From Pyrocephalus nanus (lineage: Eukaryota > Chordata > Aves > Passeriformes > Tyrannidae): a DNA stretch of 64,000 nucleotides. The number at the start of each line of letters is the position of its first letter. Position 1 is the first letter of the stretch. The notes below the pieces were generated by a model, which worked only from the letters and a program-made list of their open reading frames with translations, ran no database searches and was not told where the DNA came from. The position numbers and the translations under genes were made by a program. The DNA is taken from contig CM076259.1 of NCBI GenBank assembly GCA_038380795.1, forward strand, positions 59,415,938-59,479,937. The letters are read 5' to 3'. Positions 26,701 through 38,340 of the stretch are shown here, piece after piece.

Positions 26701-29700
26701 ACTGAATACATGTGACTACAGTCACTACATGTGTGATGTATGGTCAAGATTTTGTTATTTTCTCTGAGACTAGTCTAACTAATCACAGATGATGCAAGAG
26801 TCAACATTTATTTTTACAGGCTACCAGGAGCCATATAATGATGCATATATAGGGAACATAAGAGATACACTTAGAATTTATTTTTTACACTATGAAAGTA
26901 GGGCAAAATTCTATTTTTTATTTGATGATGGGAGTTATTAATTCTTTTCTATAACATTGCAGAAAAAAGGTACAGACATATTCCATAAAAGTTTTATGAA
27001 TACTCTTATTTACACTGTGCTTAAAAAGAAACAACATCTGTGACTGCTTTATAGTTTCTTTGTTTGCAGACTAAATTTATCTGGTTTACAGGTTCCTTCT
27101 GAAAAACAGCTGAAACATAAAATTCATCATAGCACTGCCTTCTGTATTTGCCCTTTTGCTAATACACATCTTGTCAGGCTACAACAGCTGAAGAGGATCA
27201 CAGTTCTTCAAAACAGTAAAGGAAAAGCATAGAGGCAAGATTTAAACTGTAGGAAAACTGATTTTCTTAACACAGCTGACAGTAAAATAGTTACTTACTT
27301 GTGTAGTGGCTGCAGTTCCTAAAGAAATGTTGTGTGACTAACTCCTCAGTTGCTGTGATGGAGTCCAAAGCCTGGGATGAGTGCAGCCCGCTGCAGTGGT
27401 GCCCTTTGTGCTTCTGAACTGGTGGTGCACAAAGCTAGATTAACCACACCATCCACACAAAATCTTAATGTCATCCAGCTCCAGCTCAGTGCAGAACTGA
27501 ACCAGCAGTCCACAGAAGATGCCTATGTCCAGCACGGGTAAAAAAGAACTATAGCTGCTCTGCAAACAAGAGTTATCTGTGTGTCTGTGCAGGTATACTC
27601 ATGCATTTAAACATACACGTTTTACAACTTGTAGCTTCCCAGCAGTAAATCCTTGCTAGAAATGCTACTTATATGGTGTTGGCACTGCAGTTGGGCTCCA
27701 CTTCACTTCTCTCTTTGAAGCAGTAACATATTTATAGGTAAATGGAAGAACCCTGCTACTTTAATAATTTTTTTACCAAGAGGCATGTTTTTGGGAGAAA
27801 CTACTTAAGCAGCCTTAAACCTTATCAAACTTTCTTCTAAATTCTGCAGTCTTACCAGCCAGCTCACAGTGTACTTTGAATCACAAAGAAAGCCACTTTA
27901 TGTTATGCTCTTCTTCAACCTTTACCCATGTGCTATGAAAGGTTTGGGACATGTTGCAAAACTTCAAGATGCCAGAAAAGCCTACAAACAAGAAGCACCA
28001 CAGGATGCCAGATGTATTTTCAAGACTTGACATTTAGAGTAAAAGGGCAACACAGATTGGGAAAGAGATAAATACAAAATGGCAGAACTCGTATTTAGAT
28101 GAGCATTCGAATCTGATGTTTTGAAACCATAGGGGATAGATGACATTAGGTCTGCTACCCTGTAAAAAAATGATAGTGAGATTTTAGTAATGGTGTATAT
28201 TGTTGCTGCAAGAAAGTAGGTATATATATTCCCAAAAACCTGAAGGCTGTACTCAGATGAGTGAGAAATGTTCCAGTCACTCACTTGCATATCACTGAAC
28301 AATCTGGAAGGCCAAAAACTGACAGTTGTGCAATTCTTCAGAGGTTTCAGAGGAGTAAAGCTGAGATGATCTGGGCATTGCAATGAATGTTGCTCAAGCC
28401 TGGGGCTGTACTGCTGTGTTCCAGGATGCCCAACAGGGATGTTCCAGCTACAAATTGACCTTAGCAACAAGGGACATGGACTTTTCTCCCAGTACTCCAG
28501 CAGCTTTTCAATGGATTTTGACAAGGAGTACCAATGAATAAAATCATATTTCACTATTAAGGGTGGTTCAATATCTTTATTTGAAGACTTCAGTGCAATT
28601 GTTTTTTACCTGCCAATTGGCTTCAGTTCAGAAGTCTCTTTACTTTTTCTATTGATCTTTCATCCTCTTGATGAATGCCTTTACTGGCCCCCAGTAATGC
28701 CGGCTGGGTTAAAAACCTTTCATGCTTCTGGTATTAATAGTATCATGTACCATGTTTTGATTAGGACAACATAACAGGACAATTCAGAAATTTGTGTAGC
28801 TGCATCTTGAAAATGGAGTCCTCTCTTTGGCTGCCCCTAGAAATCTTCAGTTGCCTGAGATGTCCTTATCAGGAGATCTTTGGAAGAAGCTGGATTCTGC
28901 TTGGCCTTCACGTCTCTGCAGTGGAGTCAGAAATAATGACACATTTCTGAGTTCCTTGTTTCTGCACATCTCATCCAGGAAATGTGGAAATCCTGCTGCA
29001 GATTATGGCAATATAGCCCCAAATCCTGACAGAACTAATGTTCTCAAGTTGGACTGAGGAGCACTGCTCCTAAAAACAATCAAACCCCATGTGTTCTAGG
29101 TGAAATATTTCCATTTCACCCAACCGGGATTTTCCAGAGTGGTTGAAAAAGTTCTAGTGATTCTGATAGTAAACAGCAACTCATGGGCCCATTTTGCCGG
29201 CTCATGTCCTTTCCATCCTCATCCTTTACTCTGCCTTGGTTGTGCAATGGCCATTGTTTTGGCACACAACAAAGGGGATGATTTTGGCTTTGCAAACAGA
29301 ACATTCAGAACCACCTTATTGACAGGTTAAAAGCAATAAAAAGCTCATATTTAGGGATGTTGACTCAGCTGTGCTAACACAAACAAAATAGAAGGGGGAA
29401 AAAACCCTTTATTTTTATTTTTAGCATTCGAAGATAGCATACTGCATACACTCTAGGATTAGATCTCCTGAGTTAAATAGCACTGTATTGACCAACACTT
29501 CTTGTAGAAGGATGGCCTTTTAAGTGATGCTTAACAACAGCATCCTCCATTCTATTCTGTCTGTTAGTTCTACCACTTTCATATTTATTTTTCTTTTCAA
29601 GTGAAAAATATGCATGGAAAGGATTTCATTCATACTCTGAATGCCAGCACATTCAGATGCAAGGCTGGCATGAGATACAGGAAGGCCTTCTGCAACTCTG

Positions 29701-32379
29701 ACATTGCATTCAAAGTCTGTCTGGACCAAAACTCAAACCCTCCAAACCCCATAAGTGATGTCAGTCACTTTTATATGAATGTGTTTTTCAGTGCTCGCAG
29801 TTAGCTTACACTTTTTCCAGAAAGAGATGGCTGCCAAACTGAAGGATGGACAGTCAACTTCTAAACAACAGGATAAACCACAGTCTGGGAGAAGTTATGC
29901 ATCCATATATCCCACAGAAGCAGACAGAGCTATGCTGATCAAAGTCTCTTAGGAATGAATATGTACACACTGGACTTCAGAAACACAACAAGGAAGGAGG
30001 ATTAATACTGAAGAAAGATAATAATATTCAGCTAATTCACTTGTACCTAGAAATGGAAGGAGCTCTGCACCTCAAATAATAGGCCTAGAGTCAAACAGAT
30101 TTGGGCCACTTGTAAGCAATATAGCAAACAGTGAAGCTTCTCATTCTGGAGCTCTCCTATGAAACAGAACTAGTTAAAATTCTCATCCCACCCTATTCTA
30201 ACCTACATCTATTCTGATTTAAATGTAAGTAATGAATATTTACGCTCGTATAAGATACTAAACATATAATGGAAAGGAATCAGAGAAGAAAACAAAGACT
30301 TTGCCTGGGTTCTGAGGCTGGTCTTCACACATAGTGGCAGAGACCACCATGGATCTGAATAACAAAAGCAAAATTCTTCCTCCAGTGCAGTTTCAAGTAC
30401 TTTCATTTCTATTTCTTACTATATAACTGGACATGTGTTACTACATCCCACGTTTATTAGTACTGTCATGTGAGTCTGCTGTGTGTTTTAATACAATTCT
30501 CTACCAGATAAACTGAAGCATCAACTACTTTGATCAGGACTAAACCATGAAATCAGAGTTCACACATAATACTTAACCTAAATAAAGAATTCATGGGAAA
30601 CAGAATCTTGCTATCGTAATATTTATTGGAAAGGTATACAGAAAGAAAAAATCCATACATGTTTCTCAGGAAAGCATAATTTCCCAATGGATATTGCTCT
30701 ATTCGACTTGAATCTAAACTAACACTGTAGATTCTAATAGCACTTGGCAAGCTGCAGACACATCATTTTTTAACTTAGGCTTATGTTTGAATTACCTGGA
30801 ACTCAAATTTCCAATGTGACCTTTTCAGGGCTTTGTTTAGGAACAAAAAGAGTTCTCACTGGAGAGAGAAAATACCTTTTAAAGAACAAGATATATTGTT
30901 GATGGTAGAGGCTAAAATAGGAGGATGCTGCTGACAGTCTAGATTTAAATAAAACAATGACTATGTATGTAAGCTTTGTTGCCTTCAGATGACAAAAAGG
31001 AATATAATTTTTTTTACATTGAAACCAAAATTTCTCATCTTTTGTATTGTGCTTTCAAGTACATATTTATTCACCCTATGTCTGAAGCTTATAAAATTCA
31101 GAAAGGTGGAGAATTTTCTGCCTGCAATAATGGACACACTAAAGATGTACATGACAAACAGAATGCTTTCATTTGTCTGTTCAATTCTGCAAGGAGTTCT
31201 GCATCAAAGAACATAAACAATGAAAGCCAAAGCATTTCTCACCTCTCAAAACAAATGCTGCAGTCCTTAATGACCACCTAAAGTTCCAGTATATCAGGCT
31301 CTCTGCTCACTAGATTTTTCTCTTCCCCTAGATTTGCTTACAGAAATGCAGAAAATCTGACTTGCAAAATGCAACTATCCTGTTCTGCTGTGTAACCACA
31401 TTTATACTGGAGCTATAGACTGGTTTTATTCCTCATTTCCTTTATCCTTTCCTAGATGAACAGCCTGATTTTTAAACTGCCTTTTCACTGCTGAGTCCAG
31501 AAATATACAAGAGGAAATTTCAACTGCACATTTACATAGAAAAAAGTAGAAAGCATGGGAAAAATCTAACACAGTTTTGAATCTTTTTGTGGAGTGGTCA
31601 CAGGCACAAGTGGAGAAAAAAGCCAAAATAGATATGGTATCTAATTGCTAAATATTTACTTAATGTAATCATCATTTATTGAGAAAGAAGAAGAGTTCAA
31701 ATATTTATGACAGATTATAGCATTATTTACTATAGATGGGGTTTAACACTACTTTAGAGAAAGAAGATGTCTGTGACAGATAAAGATCAGTTTACGTTAT
31801 TTGAACTGCCCTTAATTTTATACAAAGGCACATTTAAAATCCAGTATAGAATAAACAGCTCTTCCTCTGAGATAGCCATTTCTTTTCAGTCCTTCTTTTG
31901 CACTGTTTGTTTCTGGATGTGATGCCTGAGTGGGTGATCCACCATTCCACATGGGTCATTCTTACCCAAATGCCAAAAGACAGGGTAATATGTTCTTTCC
32001 TCTTCTCTATCATCAAAGGCACATTGAAAGGGCAGATAGAATTACTGTGTTCAAATTTATACCCATGACCACCTGTAGGCCTTAGAAACACTCTGCATAG
32101 ATGTGGAACAAGTAGGAACTGCAATGTGAGGAGATACCTCTCATTTCTGAGCACCTGGTAGACTCCAGTCGGAAATCCATGCAGGCAATAAAACCACTAT
32201 CCTCATAAAAAAGCTAGATGAACCTTGAGGTTTTGAAATTACATATTTCCAATCTATGGAGGCTTAGACTGGGAAGGAAAAATTAGAGTAGGTGTGCTCA
32301 CAACACAAGGTACACAATATGGAAAAGTTTGGACAATGATGGAAAGCTACCAGTATCTGCTCAGAGTGGCTGCAGGAAT

Positions 32380-32950
32380 TAGCAAACATGCCAATTAGTA
32401 CTGAATGCCCACAAAACATCACTTTTGTCCCATTTAATGTATCTAATTTATATGAAGTGTATTCAAAACATCACTTAATGTTATTACCACATCTCTGAAA
32501 TAATTTAATTCAACCGACTAACTGAAACGCTTTATGTACCTTTTATTAATGCATAAACATGATTAACTTGCACTTTACCCATCTGAAATATTAAAATGCT
32601 AAAAGAAGCATAAACTCAGAAAATTACTGGACATTTCCTGATTGTTGCTGAGTGAGACAGGCAGGTAGAATGAACCGTGACCAACCTGTGACCCTTCCCT
32701 TCAATACTAATGCCCCTAATGAAATCTGATGTCAATCAGAAACCCTCATCAAAACAGCATGATCATTTGTCATCAGTCACTTAGAACAACATAACAATCT
32801 GAAAACTGAATAGGAAAGAAGTGTTTTGCTAAAGATTGTCTCAGCAAATTGACTGCTTTTATATCCAGATTACGCAGCTAATGCTGTATCTGCTTTTGGT
32901 TGACTACAGGCGGATTAAATTCAGATCTAACATGTGGTATATACTATTGT
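32380..32950. promoter_or_regulatory. Possible conserved non-coding block
   Basis: The block carries many homeodomain-type words (TTAAT, TAATG, ATTAAC, AATTTA), POU-like ATGCATAA-type words and a TTGTCATCAGTCA segment. It is high in complexity and has no repeat signature or coding frame. The texture is like that of deeply conserved developmental enhancers. It is a judgement from composition and motif density only. Confidence 0.22.
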
Positions 32951-33389
32951 ACAGTCATCTCCAGCTGAGATTCCATACAGTGTTGTTAGAAATGCATTAT
33001 TTTTTTTAAAATGCAGTGCAAAAGCAATGCTTTAATGCTCTAATACAACTGAAACATCTCTTTCCCTTCCCAATAATACTTTCCAATGCTGCAGTGACAT
33101 GAATTGCATAAAATCTCTCCAGGCCAGAAAATAATGCTTGAAGAATAAGCAGCACAAACTCAAGAATTCTTCTTCAGATCACTAAAAGAAACAAAAAGCT
33201 AGGTTTTTTTGTGAATAGCCTAACTAGGTGAAGAAAAAGACAGAGAGATAAAAATAAACAAAAAAAAATATCATTTCAAATAATTAAAGAAAAAAACCGA
33301 GTCATCTAAATTTTATATTAGTATTGATGGGGCCATGATATGGCTAAAAGTAGGTCTGCCCTGTCCCATCTGGAAGGACTGAGTTTACA

Positions 33390-33610
33390 CAGTTTCCACT
33401 TCTATAGGCTTTTAACTGGCTCCTTGATTGACTGCATGTAAATGTTCTTTTATTTACTGTTGTTGCGATTCTTACATGGTTTTCACTACATGATATACAT
33501 ATAAGGAAATCGTTCATCAGTAGATCACGTGGATTTGTTAGTTAGCCATACAGGTTCTTTTTTAATAATACAATAAATACGTGTAAATTATGCGTGCTGC
33601 TCTGTGACAG
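33390..33610. promoter_or_regulatory. Possible conserved non-coding element
   Basis: This segment has varied AT-rich sequence with GCATGTAAAT, GATCACGTGGATT (an E-box CACGTG) and AATTATGCG words, and no sign of a transposon. It could continue the candidate block at 32380-32950. The support is compositional only. Confidence 0.18.
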
Positions 33611-35266
33611 CAGAACTGTTGAGACAGGACACACTAAGATCCTTTTAAGCTGCTAGAAAGAGAACACCCTGCAGTGAACTGAGAGGGGAGCACATCAGAC
33701 ACAAAGACTCAGTTTCCCCAGTCATACTGAGCTAGAGCTACCCCTAATACAAGCTGGGTGTAAGCAAAGTCTCTCTCATCGATAGCCCTAGTGAGGTAGT
33801 CACTTGAAGGAATCAGAGACTCAGCACAGTCCTGTCTCAACCACTCTACTAATATCTACAAGGAGAGTACAGAGAATAGCAGGTGCCTAACCTTGTTTGT
33901 ACATCAGGAGAGATGTGGAGAGAGTTTCTCCTGCCCCCTGACAGCATGGATGTGATTCCCTTGCAGCACACATTCTCTGAATTCTGTCCAAGCATTGCAG
34001 CATTGTCTTTCCAGTACAGACTTTGCCTTAGAAGTCATCTATCTTCTAGCACTCAATTTGCAGAATAGCTGGCTGTTTGGCACCCTTCGCACCAGATGTT
34101 ATCTTGTAAACTAAATGCACAAATGCCTATTCCATTCTCACAATAAAGAATAATCAGGGTTACCACTTAATTCGGTGATTCAAAGTTAATGATATTTAAG
34201 ATTTATAAATATGCAACAGAAGCATGTTAATTCTGTAACTGTACTAAAAAAAGGGCATGTAGCTCGAGAATGAAGCAAAGTATTTCATAAATGTGCCTAA
34301 CAATAAGGATTTAATTTATCAGTGTTTTTGGCAGAACAACTGCAAAGAAGATTGCAGCTATAAAGCACGTTTGCAATTTGACAATGGAGAGGCTAGTAAC
34401 AGGAGAGGCTAAAAACAAAGGATAGGATAATAACAATACTAGGTTTAATTTAAGTATTCAAAAAATACCTGCCTGAAAAATTCTCCAGATCAGACTGTTT
34501 GCTTCTAATGTCAAGGTGGATTTCACATCAAACTTAAAAGCTTAACAGATCAGATAGCAAAGAGCACTGCATCACAGATCCTATTATATTTATGAGGCCA
34601 GTTATGGTTTCGCAGTAATCACAAGTTTCATGCAAGAAGAGGGAGTTCTCAGACTCCTGTTTCATAGGCAGATGACTAGGGCACTTTCATAAGCCTTTTT
34701 TTACTCCTCTTCTCTGGCTACTTCTATCCCAAGTGTGATAGATCGGAAAAACTAGGCATCAAAACAGCAGAAGGTTAAATTAATCATAAATCATTGCACT
34801 CTGTTAACTTATGCATTTATGCTACTGTGCGTATCTAAAGTTGAATGAAGTGCCTGGAGGTTTTTGGTTGAGCAAACTGAAGTAATGAATACAATTTCCT
34901 AAATAAAATATAAGTACTGTCAAAAGCTTGTAAGCAGAAGTCCAGCAAGATGAGTTTCCATTTCAGAAGTAGCAGAAAATTGGTTCCTTCAGATCCCCAA
35001 TCAAATTAGCCAATAAGTGAAATTTTGCCTATTGAAACAGAAAGACAGAGCAATGAAAAGTGTGATAATCCTGCAAGTTAAAAAGGTTTTATATCATAAT
35101 CACTGCTGTCACCACAAGGTTAGTGAGACGGTTTATACAAACCACAAAAAATTGTTCATCACTCCTCAGCATCATATTTGTTCAAGACCGTCCTGGTTTT
35201 CTTTCCCATTAAATCACATACTGAAGATGAGTTATCAATTATGACAATTTTCAAGAATCTACCATG

Positions 35267-35271
35267 CCTCC
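35267..35271. other. Target duplication, left copy (CCTCC)
   Basis: CCTCC precedes the LTR and is repeated at 36501-36505 after it. A 5-bp duplication fits ERVL-type integration. Confidence 0.75.
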
Positions 35272-36185
35272 AGTAGTGGTTTTGCCCAGCTGGTCAGCCC
35301 CTGGGGCTCAGAATGGTTTTGTCCATATGAATTTCCAGAAAAGAAGCCAATTAAAACTCTCAGTAACACCTTTGCTAATTACATATTTAAGAAAACAGAA
35401 GAGAAGGGGATTGTGTTGAAGTTAGGGGCAGCAGCCATGTAGAAGAGCAGCGGGCCTGAGGAGGGCCAGGCCCCCTCCTGCCCCGGCTTGGGCTGGGGGG
35501 CAGGTGTAGCACTGAAACTCTCCCTTCTCTTCTGTAAGAGAGTGAAGAAAAAAAAACTTTAAAAGATGAACTGCTTGGACAGAAACTGCAGCAAAGAGAT
35601 AAGGGACCTCCAAGGTCAAAACTGGCAGCCAGAGGAGAAAGAAAAACCGTGCAAAGGGGTGGGGGCTACTTCTTCCCCCTTTTTCTCTCTCGCTTTAACA
35701 GGGTAAAGACTGAAAAATAAATCCCTGCCACCTGTGAAAGTTTGTTGGGGTGAGGAGACCCCCGTGCTGCTTGTGGAAGAACTTACACTGAAGTAAGTTG
35801 ATGCATGAGGAAGCCGAGACTTCATGAGAGACCTGAGGTGAGGCAGAGTCCTGCTGAAGATTTTGTGACCCTGAGGGAAACCCACGCTGGAGTGAGATGG
35901 CTCAGTTGGGATGTTGGGATCCAAGTGAGAGATCCATGGTAGACCCATGCTGGAGAAGTCTATCAAGGACTGTTCTCCTGTGGGGAGGGAACAGGGGTGG
36001 ACTTATAAGCCATTATCCCCTGCAACTCCGTGGAAGAAGATCCATAGTAAGCAAGTGTTCCCTTGCAAGCCTATGGAAGGAAAAACCTTCAGGACCTGAG
36101 TAACCCCCTAGCCTCTGGTCTTAGCCCAAGAAGGGGGTAGGCCCAGCCCTGGAGGCTGACACAGAGTGAGAGAGAGAGATGAAGA

Positions 36186-36240
36186 AGTTCCAGCTGCGAC
36201 AAGAGTACTGCAGAGCTACTGGAGAGAGAGAGCTGGAACT
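36186..36240. other. Inverted repeat upstream of LTR TATA box
   Basis: AGTTCCAGCT (36186-36195) and AGCTGGAACT (36231-36240) are exact reverse complements, separated by 35 bases. They lie in a GA-rich part of the LTR about 40-95 bp upstream of the TATA box. They may be paired factor sites or an RNA stem if transcription passes through. Confidence 0.6.
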
Positions 36241-36281
36241 CCGAGAATGGAGAAAAGGACTGTTTCTCCTCCTTGGACTGA

Positions 36282-36287
36282 TATAAA
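36282..36287 (+). promoter_or_regulatory. LTR TATA box
   Basis: TATAAA within GATATAAAGAGG, about 100 bp before the AATAAA signal of the same LTR. That is a normal U3-R order. Activity is not shown. Confidence 0.5.
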
Positions 36288-36379
36288 GAGGGGGAGGAGT
36301 ATTTCTGTAAATACTTAGTACTTTTACTTAAGTAGAATTATTGTAGATGTAGTTCTTTAGTAATTTTTATTTTGTTAAT

Positions 36380-36385
36380 AATAAA
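36380..36385 (+). terminator. LTR poly(A) signal
   Basis: AATAAA in GTTAATAATAAATGTTC, followed within about 30 bases by a T-rich segment (CCTGTCTCTTTTGTCTG). This is a typical downstream element arrangement. Confidence 0.5.
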
Positions 36386-36500
36386 TGTTCATATTATTTT
36401 CCCCAAATCCTGTCTCTTTTGTCTGCATAAACCTTCTCTCAAATAATAGTAATTGTGTGGGGAGAGTGAAAACAAATTGACCCAGAGCAAAACCACGACA

Positions 36501-36505
36501 CCTCC
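36501..36505. other. Target duplication, right copy (CCTCC)
   Basis: It matches 35267-35271 exactly, directly after the terminal CA of the LTR. Confidence 0.75.
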
Positions 36506-37473
36506 AAATTCACTTGCTTCCCTTCCTTTCTTTTGGCAATTTCTCTTTCACTGAAAAATAATAAGAGATAGCAGATAGTAAAATATTCATCCCGAGCATT
36601 CAAATTCAGAAAACAGCTACAGGAAACAGCCAAAATTTTTTTCTTCTTTTTTTCTTTTTTTTTTTTAATTAGTTCTTAGAAAAAACTCAAAGTATCAGGC
36701 ACAGTGGTAGAAGAAAGCTGGTAAAAAATGGTACATATATGAAAATCTCAAAGGAAAAAGCATCCCTTCTCAGTGATATTGGTCTAACACCTCAAACCCA
36801 AACTGTAAAATTGCTATTTTTTTACACCTTGTAGATAACATTTATTTGCTCTGGAAAGTAAAGATAGGGGCAACTGATGAAGTACCGCAATAGGACTTGA
36901 AGCCATGTTAAAACTAGGAAGAACTGAGGATTAACAGGAGCAGATCTGCACAGTGAAATAGTTGCTGCTGAAGACCATACACAATCCACATGTCATGACT
37001 TTTTGTTTGGGGTTTTTTGTATTTTTTTTTTAATTAAATTTGGACTCCTTCCAGTCTACTTCCATGGGCTGAATGTCTGAGGACAACCCAAATTGAACTT
37101 CTGGAGCTTATCTTTCAGTTTAATTATGTCTGAAAGGAGTCAAGTTCATGGGCTCTCAAGATTATCTTCTGTGTGTACAAATGCGTGGTAAGTGAAGACA
37201 ATCAGGAGATTTGCTTCAAAACCACCCTCCTGTTCCTAAACCACCAATACAAGTGCACTATATGTAGCTTAGAACCCAAGCAATGAAATAGCAGGTAATA
37301 TTGAAGACACATAAATTTAGAGTGCTTTTTCCATAAATTTGGATAAAGCCAAAAATCATGACTTGGTATACAGGGTGATGAAGTCCAGGGCAGGCACAAA
37401 TTGTCAGGCACAAATGAGATCTCAGAGTGACAACTGTCAGCACTTCAAACAGCTCATCTCTGCAGTCATTACA
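36506..37473. other. Unique spacer between two solo LTRs
   Basis: Ordinary AT-rich sequence with T-rich runs near 36655 and 37021. It shows no retroviral frames, which argues against the two flanking LTRs belonging to one provirus. Confidence 0.6.
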
Positions 37474-37478
37474 GTAAA
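37474..37478. other. Target duplication, left copy (GTAAA)
   Basis: GTAAA directly precedes the terminal TG of the LTR and is repeated at 38068-38072. Confidence 0.85.
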
Positions 37479-38067
37479 TGTCTTGGTTTTGGCTGGGATA
37501 GAGTTAATCTTCCTCACAGTAGCTGGTATGGGGCTGTTTTGAATTTGTGCTGAAAAGAGTGTTGATAACATAGAGGTGTTTTTGTTATTGCTGAGCAGTG
37601 CTGACACTGAGCCAGGGCCTTTTCTATCCCTTACTCCATCCCATCAGTAAATGTGCTGGGGGTACACAAGGAGTTTGGACTGGACATAGCCAGGACAGCT
37701 GACCCCAATGACAAAAGGGATATTCCATACCATATAGCATCATGCTCAGCATAAAGAGCTGTGGAAAAAAGGGAAAGGTGGAAGACATTTGGAGTTACGG
37801 TGTTCGTCTTTCCAAGTCACCATTAGCCAGGATGGAGCCCTTTTTTCCTAGAGATGTTTGTACATGGCTGACCATGGGAAGTGGTGAATGAATTCCTTGT
37901 TCTGCTTTGCTTGTGTGTGTGGCTTTTGCTTTACCTATTAAACTGTCTTCATTTCAGCCCATGATATTTCCCCTTACTCTCTTCTGATTCTCTTTCTCAT
38001 TCCATCAGGGGAAAGTGAGTGAGTACCTGTGTGGTGCCTAGATGACAGCTAGGGTTAAACCAGAACA
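37479..38067 (+). mobile_element. Solo LTR of ERVL-like retrovirus, 589 bp
   Basis: The element starts TGTCTTGGTTTTGGCTGGGA and ends GGGTTAAACCAGAACA, with the TG...CA termini of an intact LTR and an imperfect terminal inverted repeat (TGTCTTGGTTT against the reverse complement of AAACCAGAACA). It is flanked by exact 5-bp copies of GTAAA. The 'GGTTTTGGCTGGGATAGAGTT' start is a phrase I know from abundant solo LTRs in bird genomes. A CATAAAGAG box near 37750 and ATTAAA at 37937-37942 are possible TATA and poly(A) signals. No internal retroviral genes remain. Intact ends and an exact duplication suggest it is younger than most elements in the window. Confidence 0.92.
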
Positions 38068-38072
38068 GTAAA
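38068..38072. other. Target duplication, right copy (GTAAA)
   Basis: An exact repeat of 37474-37478 directly after the terminal CA of the LTR. Confidence 0.85.
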
Positions 38073-38228
38073 TTAAATTACTAGCAAAGGAAGAGAAAAC
38101 AAACAGAAATAGTTTCTCACTGTAAAACTTTCAGTCTTATCTCCTTATCTACACTAAAAAGACATGGCAAAATTATATAGGCTGATAGGAGGATGTCAAG
38201 TACACTCAATGGCATGGAGCACCTTCCA

Positions 38229-38340
38229 GGCGAAAATAACTACACAAAGTTATTTTCAGCCTGGGAAAGTGATGACTAAAAATGGGATGTGACAGACATT
38301 CAAAAAATCATCAAAGAAACGAAGAGGGTGGAAAGGAACA
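38229..38340 (+). mobile_element. Ancient CR1, left half, split by younger CR1
   Basis: The words AAGTTATTTTCAGCCTGGGA, GATGACTAAAAATGGG, GACAGACATTCAAAAAATCAT and GAGGGTGGAAAGGA match the 'one-line before the 3' UTR' part of the old CR1 families of turtles, crocodiles and birds (encoding the end of ORF2). The match stops where a younger CR1 begins and resumes on its far side at 39437. The two parts are collinear and on the same strand. The left limit is approximate. Confidence 0.75.

Larger units (their letters stand above)
16986..35266. other. Long unique non-coding stretch
   Basis: Eighteen kilobases hold no exon, RNA gene or transposon that I can support. The first 200 bases might extend the preceding CR1. 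Simple repeats occur at 20577-20634, 22272-22300 and 23752-23769. The longest open frame (27982-28554, minus strand, 190 codons) begins at GTG, has no recognisable domain and is probably chance. The block at 32380-33610 has the high-complexity, TAAT-rich texture of conserved non-coding DNA. An A/T inverted repeat sits at 18961-18981. Confidence 0.5.
35272..36500 (+). mobile_element. Solo LTR of ERVL-like retrovirus, 1229 bp
   Basis: The element is flanked by CCTCC on both sides and ends in inverted repeats: GTGGTTTTGC at 35276-35285 and GCAAAACCAC at 36487-36496 match exactly. The right end is ...ACGACA, with the canonical CA. The left end reads AG where TG is expected, probably a point change. 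Promoter and poly(A) signals are in the right order on the plus strand: TATAAA at 36282-36287 and AATAAA at 36380-36385. The left part has a G+C-rich stretch with a small hairpin (CCTGCCCC 35477-35484, GGGGCAGG 35497-35504), and the part before the TATA box is GA-rich. No gag, pol or env frame is present and no second LTR is linked, so it is a recombined solo LTR. At 1.2 kb it is long for an LTR. The assignment to ERVL rests on the 5-bp duplication and terminal sequence and is an inference. Confidence 0.82.

Noticed and set aside
27982..28554. 190-codon open frame on the minus strand
   Set aside because: It starts at GTG, no domain or motif is recognisable, it has no flanking splice signals of note, and its composition matches the neighbourhood.
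35616..35966. 116-codon minus-strand frame
   Set aside because: It lies inside the LTR, on the strand opposite to its promoter, and has no retroviral motif.
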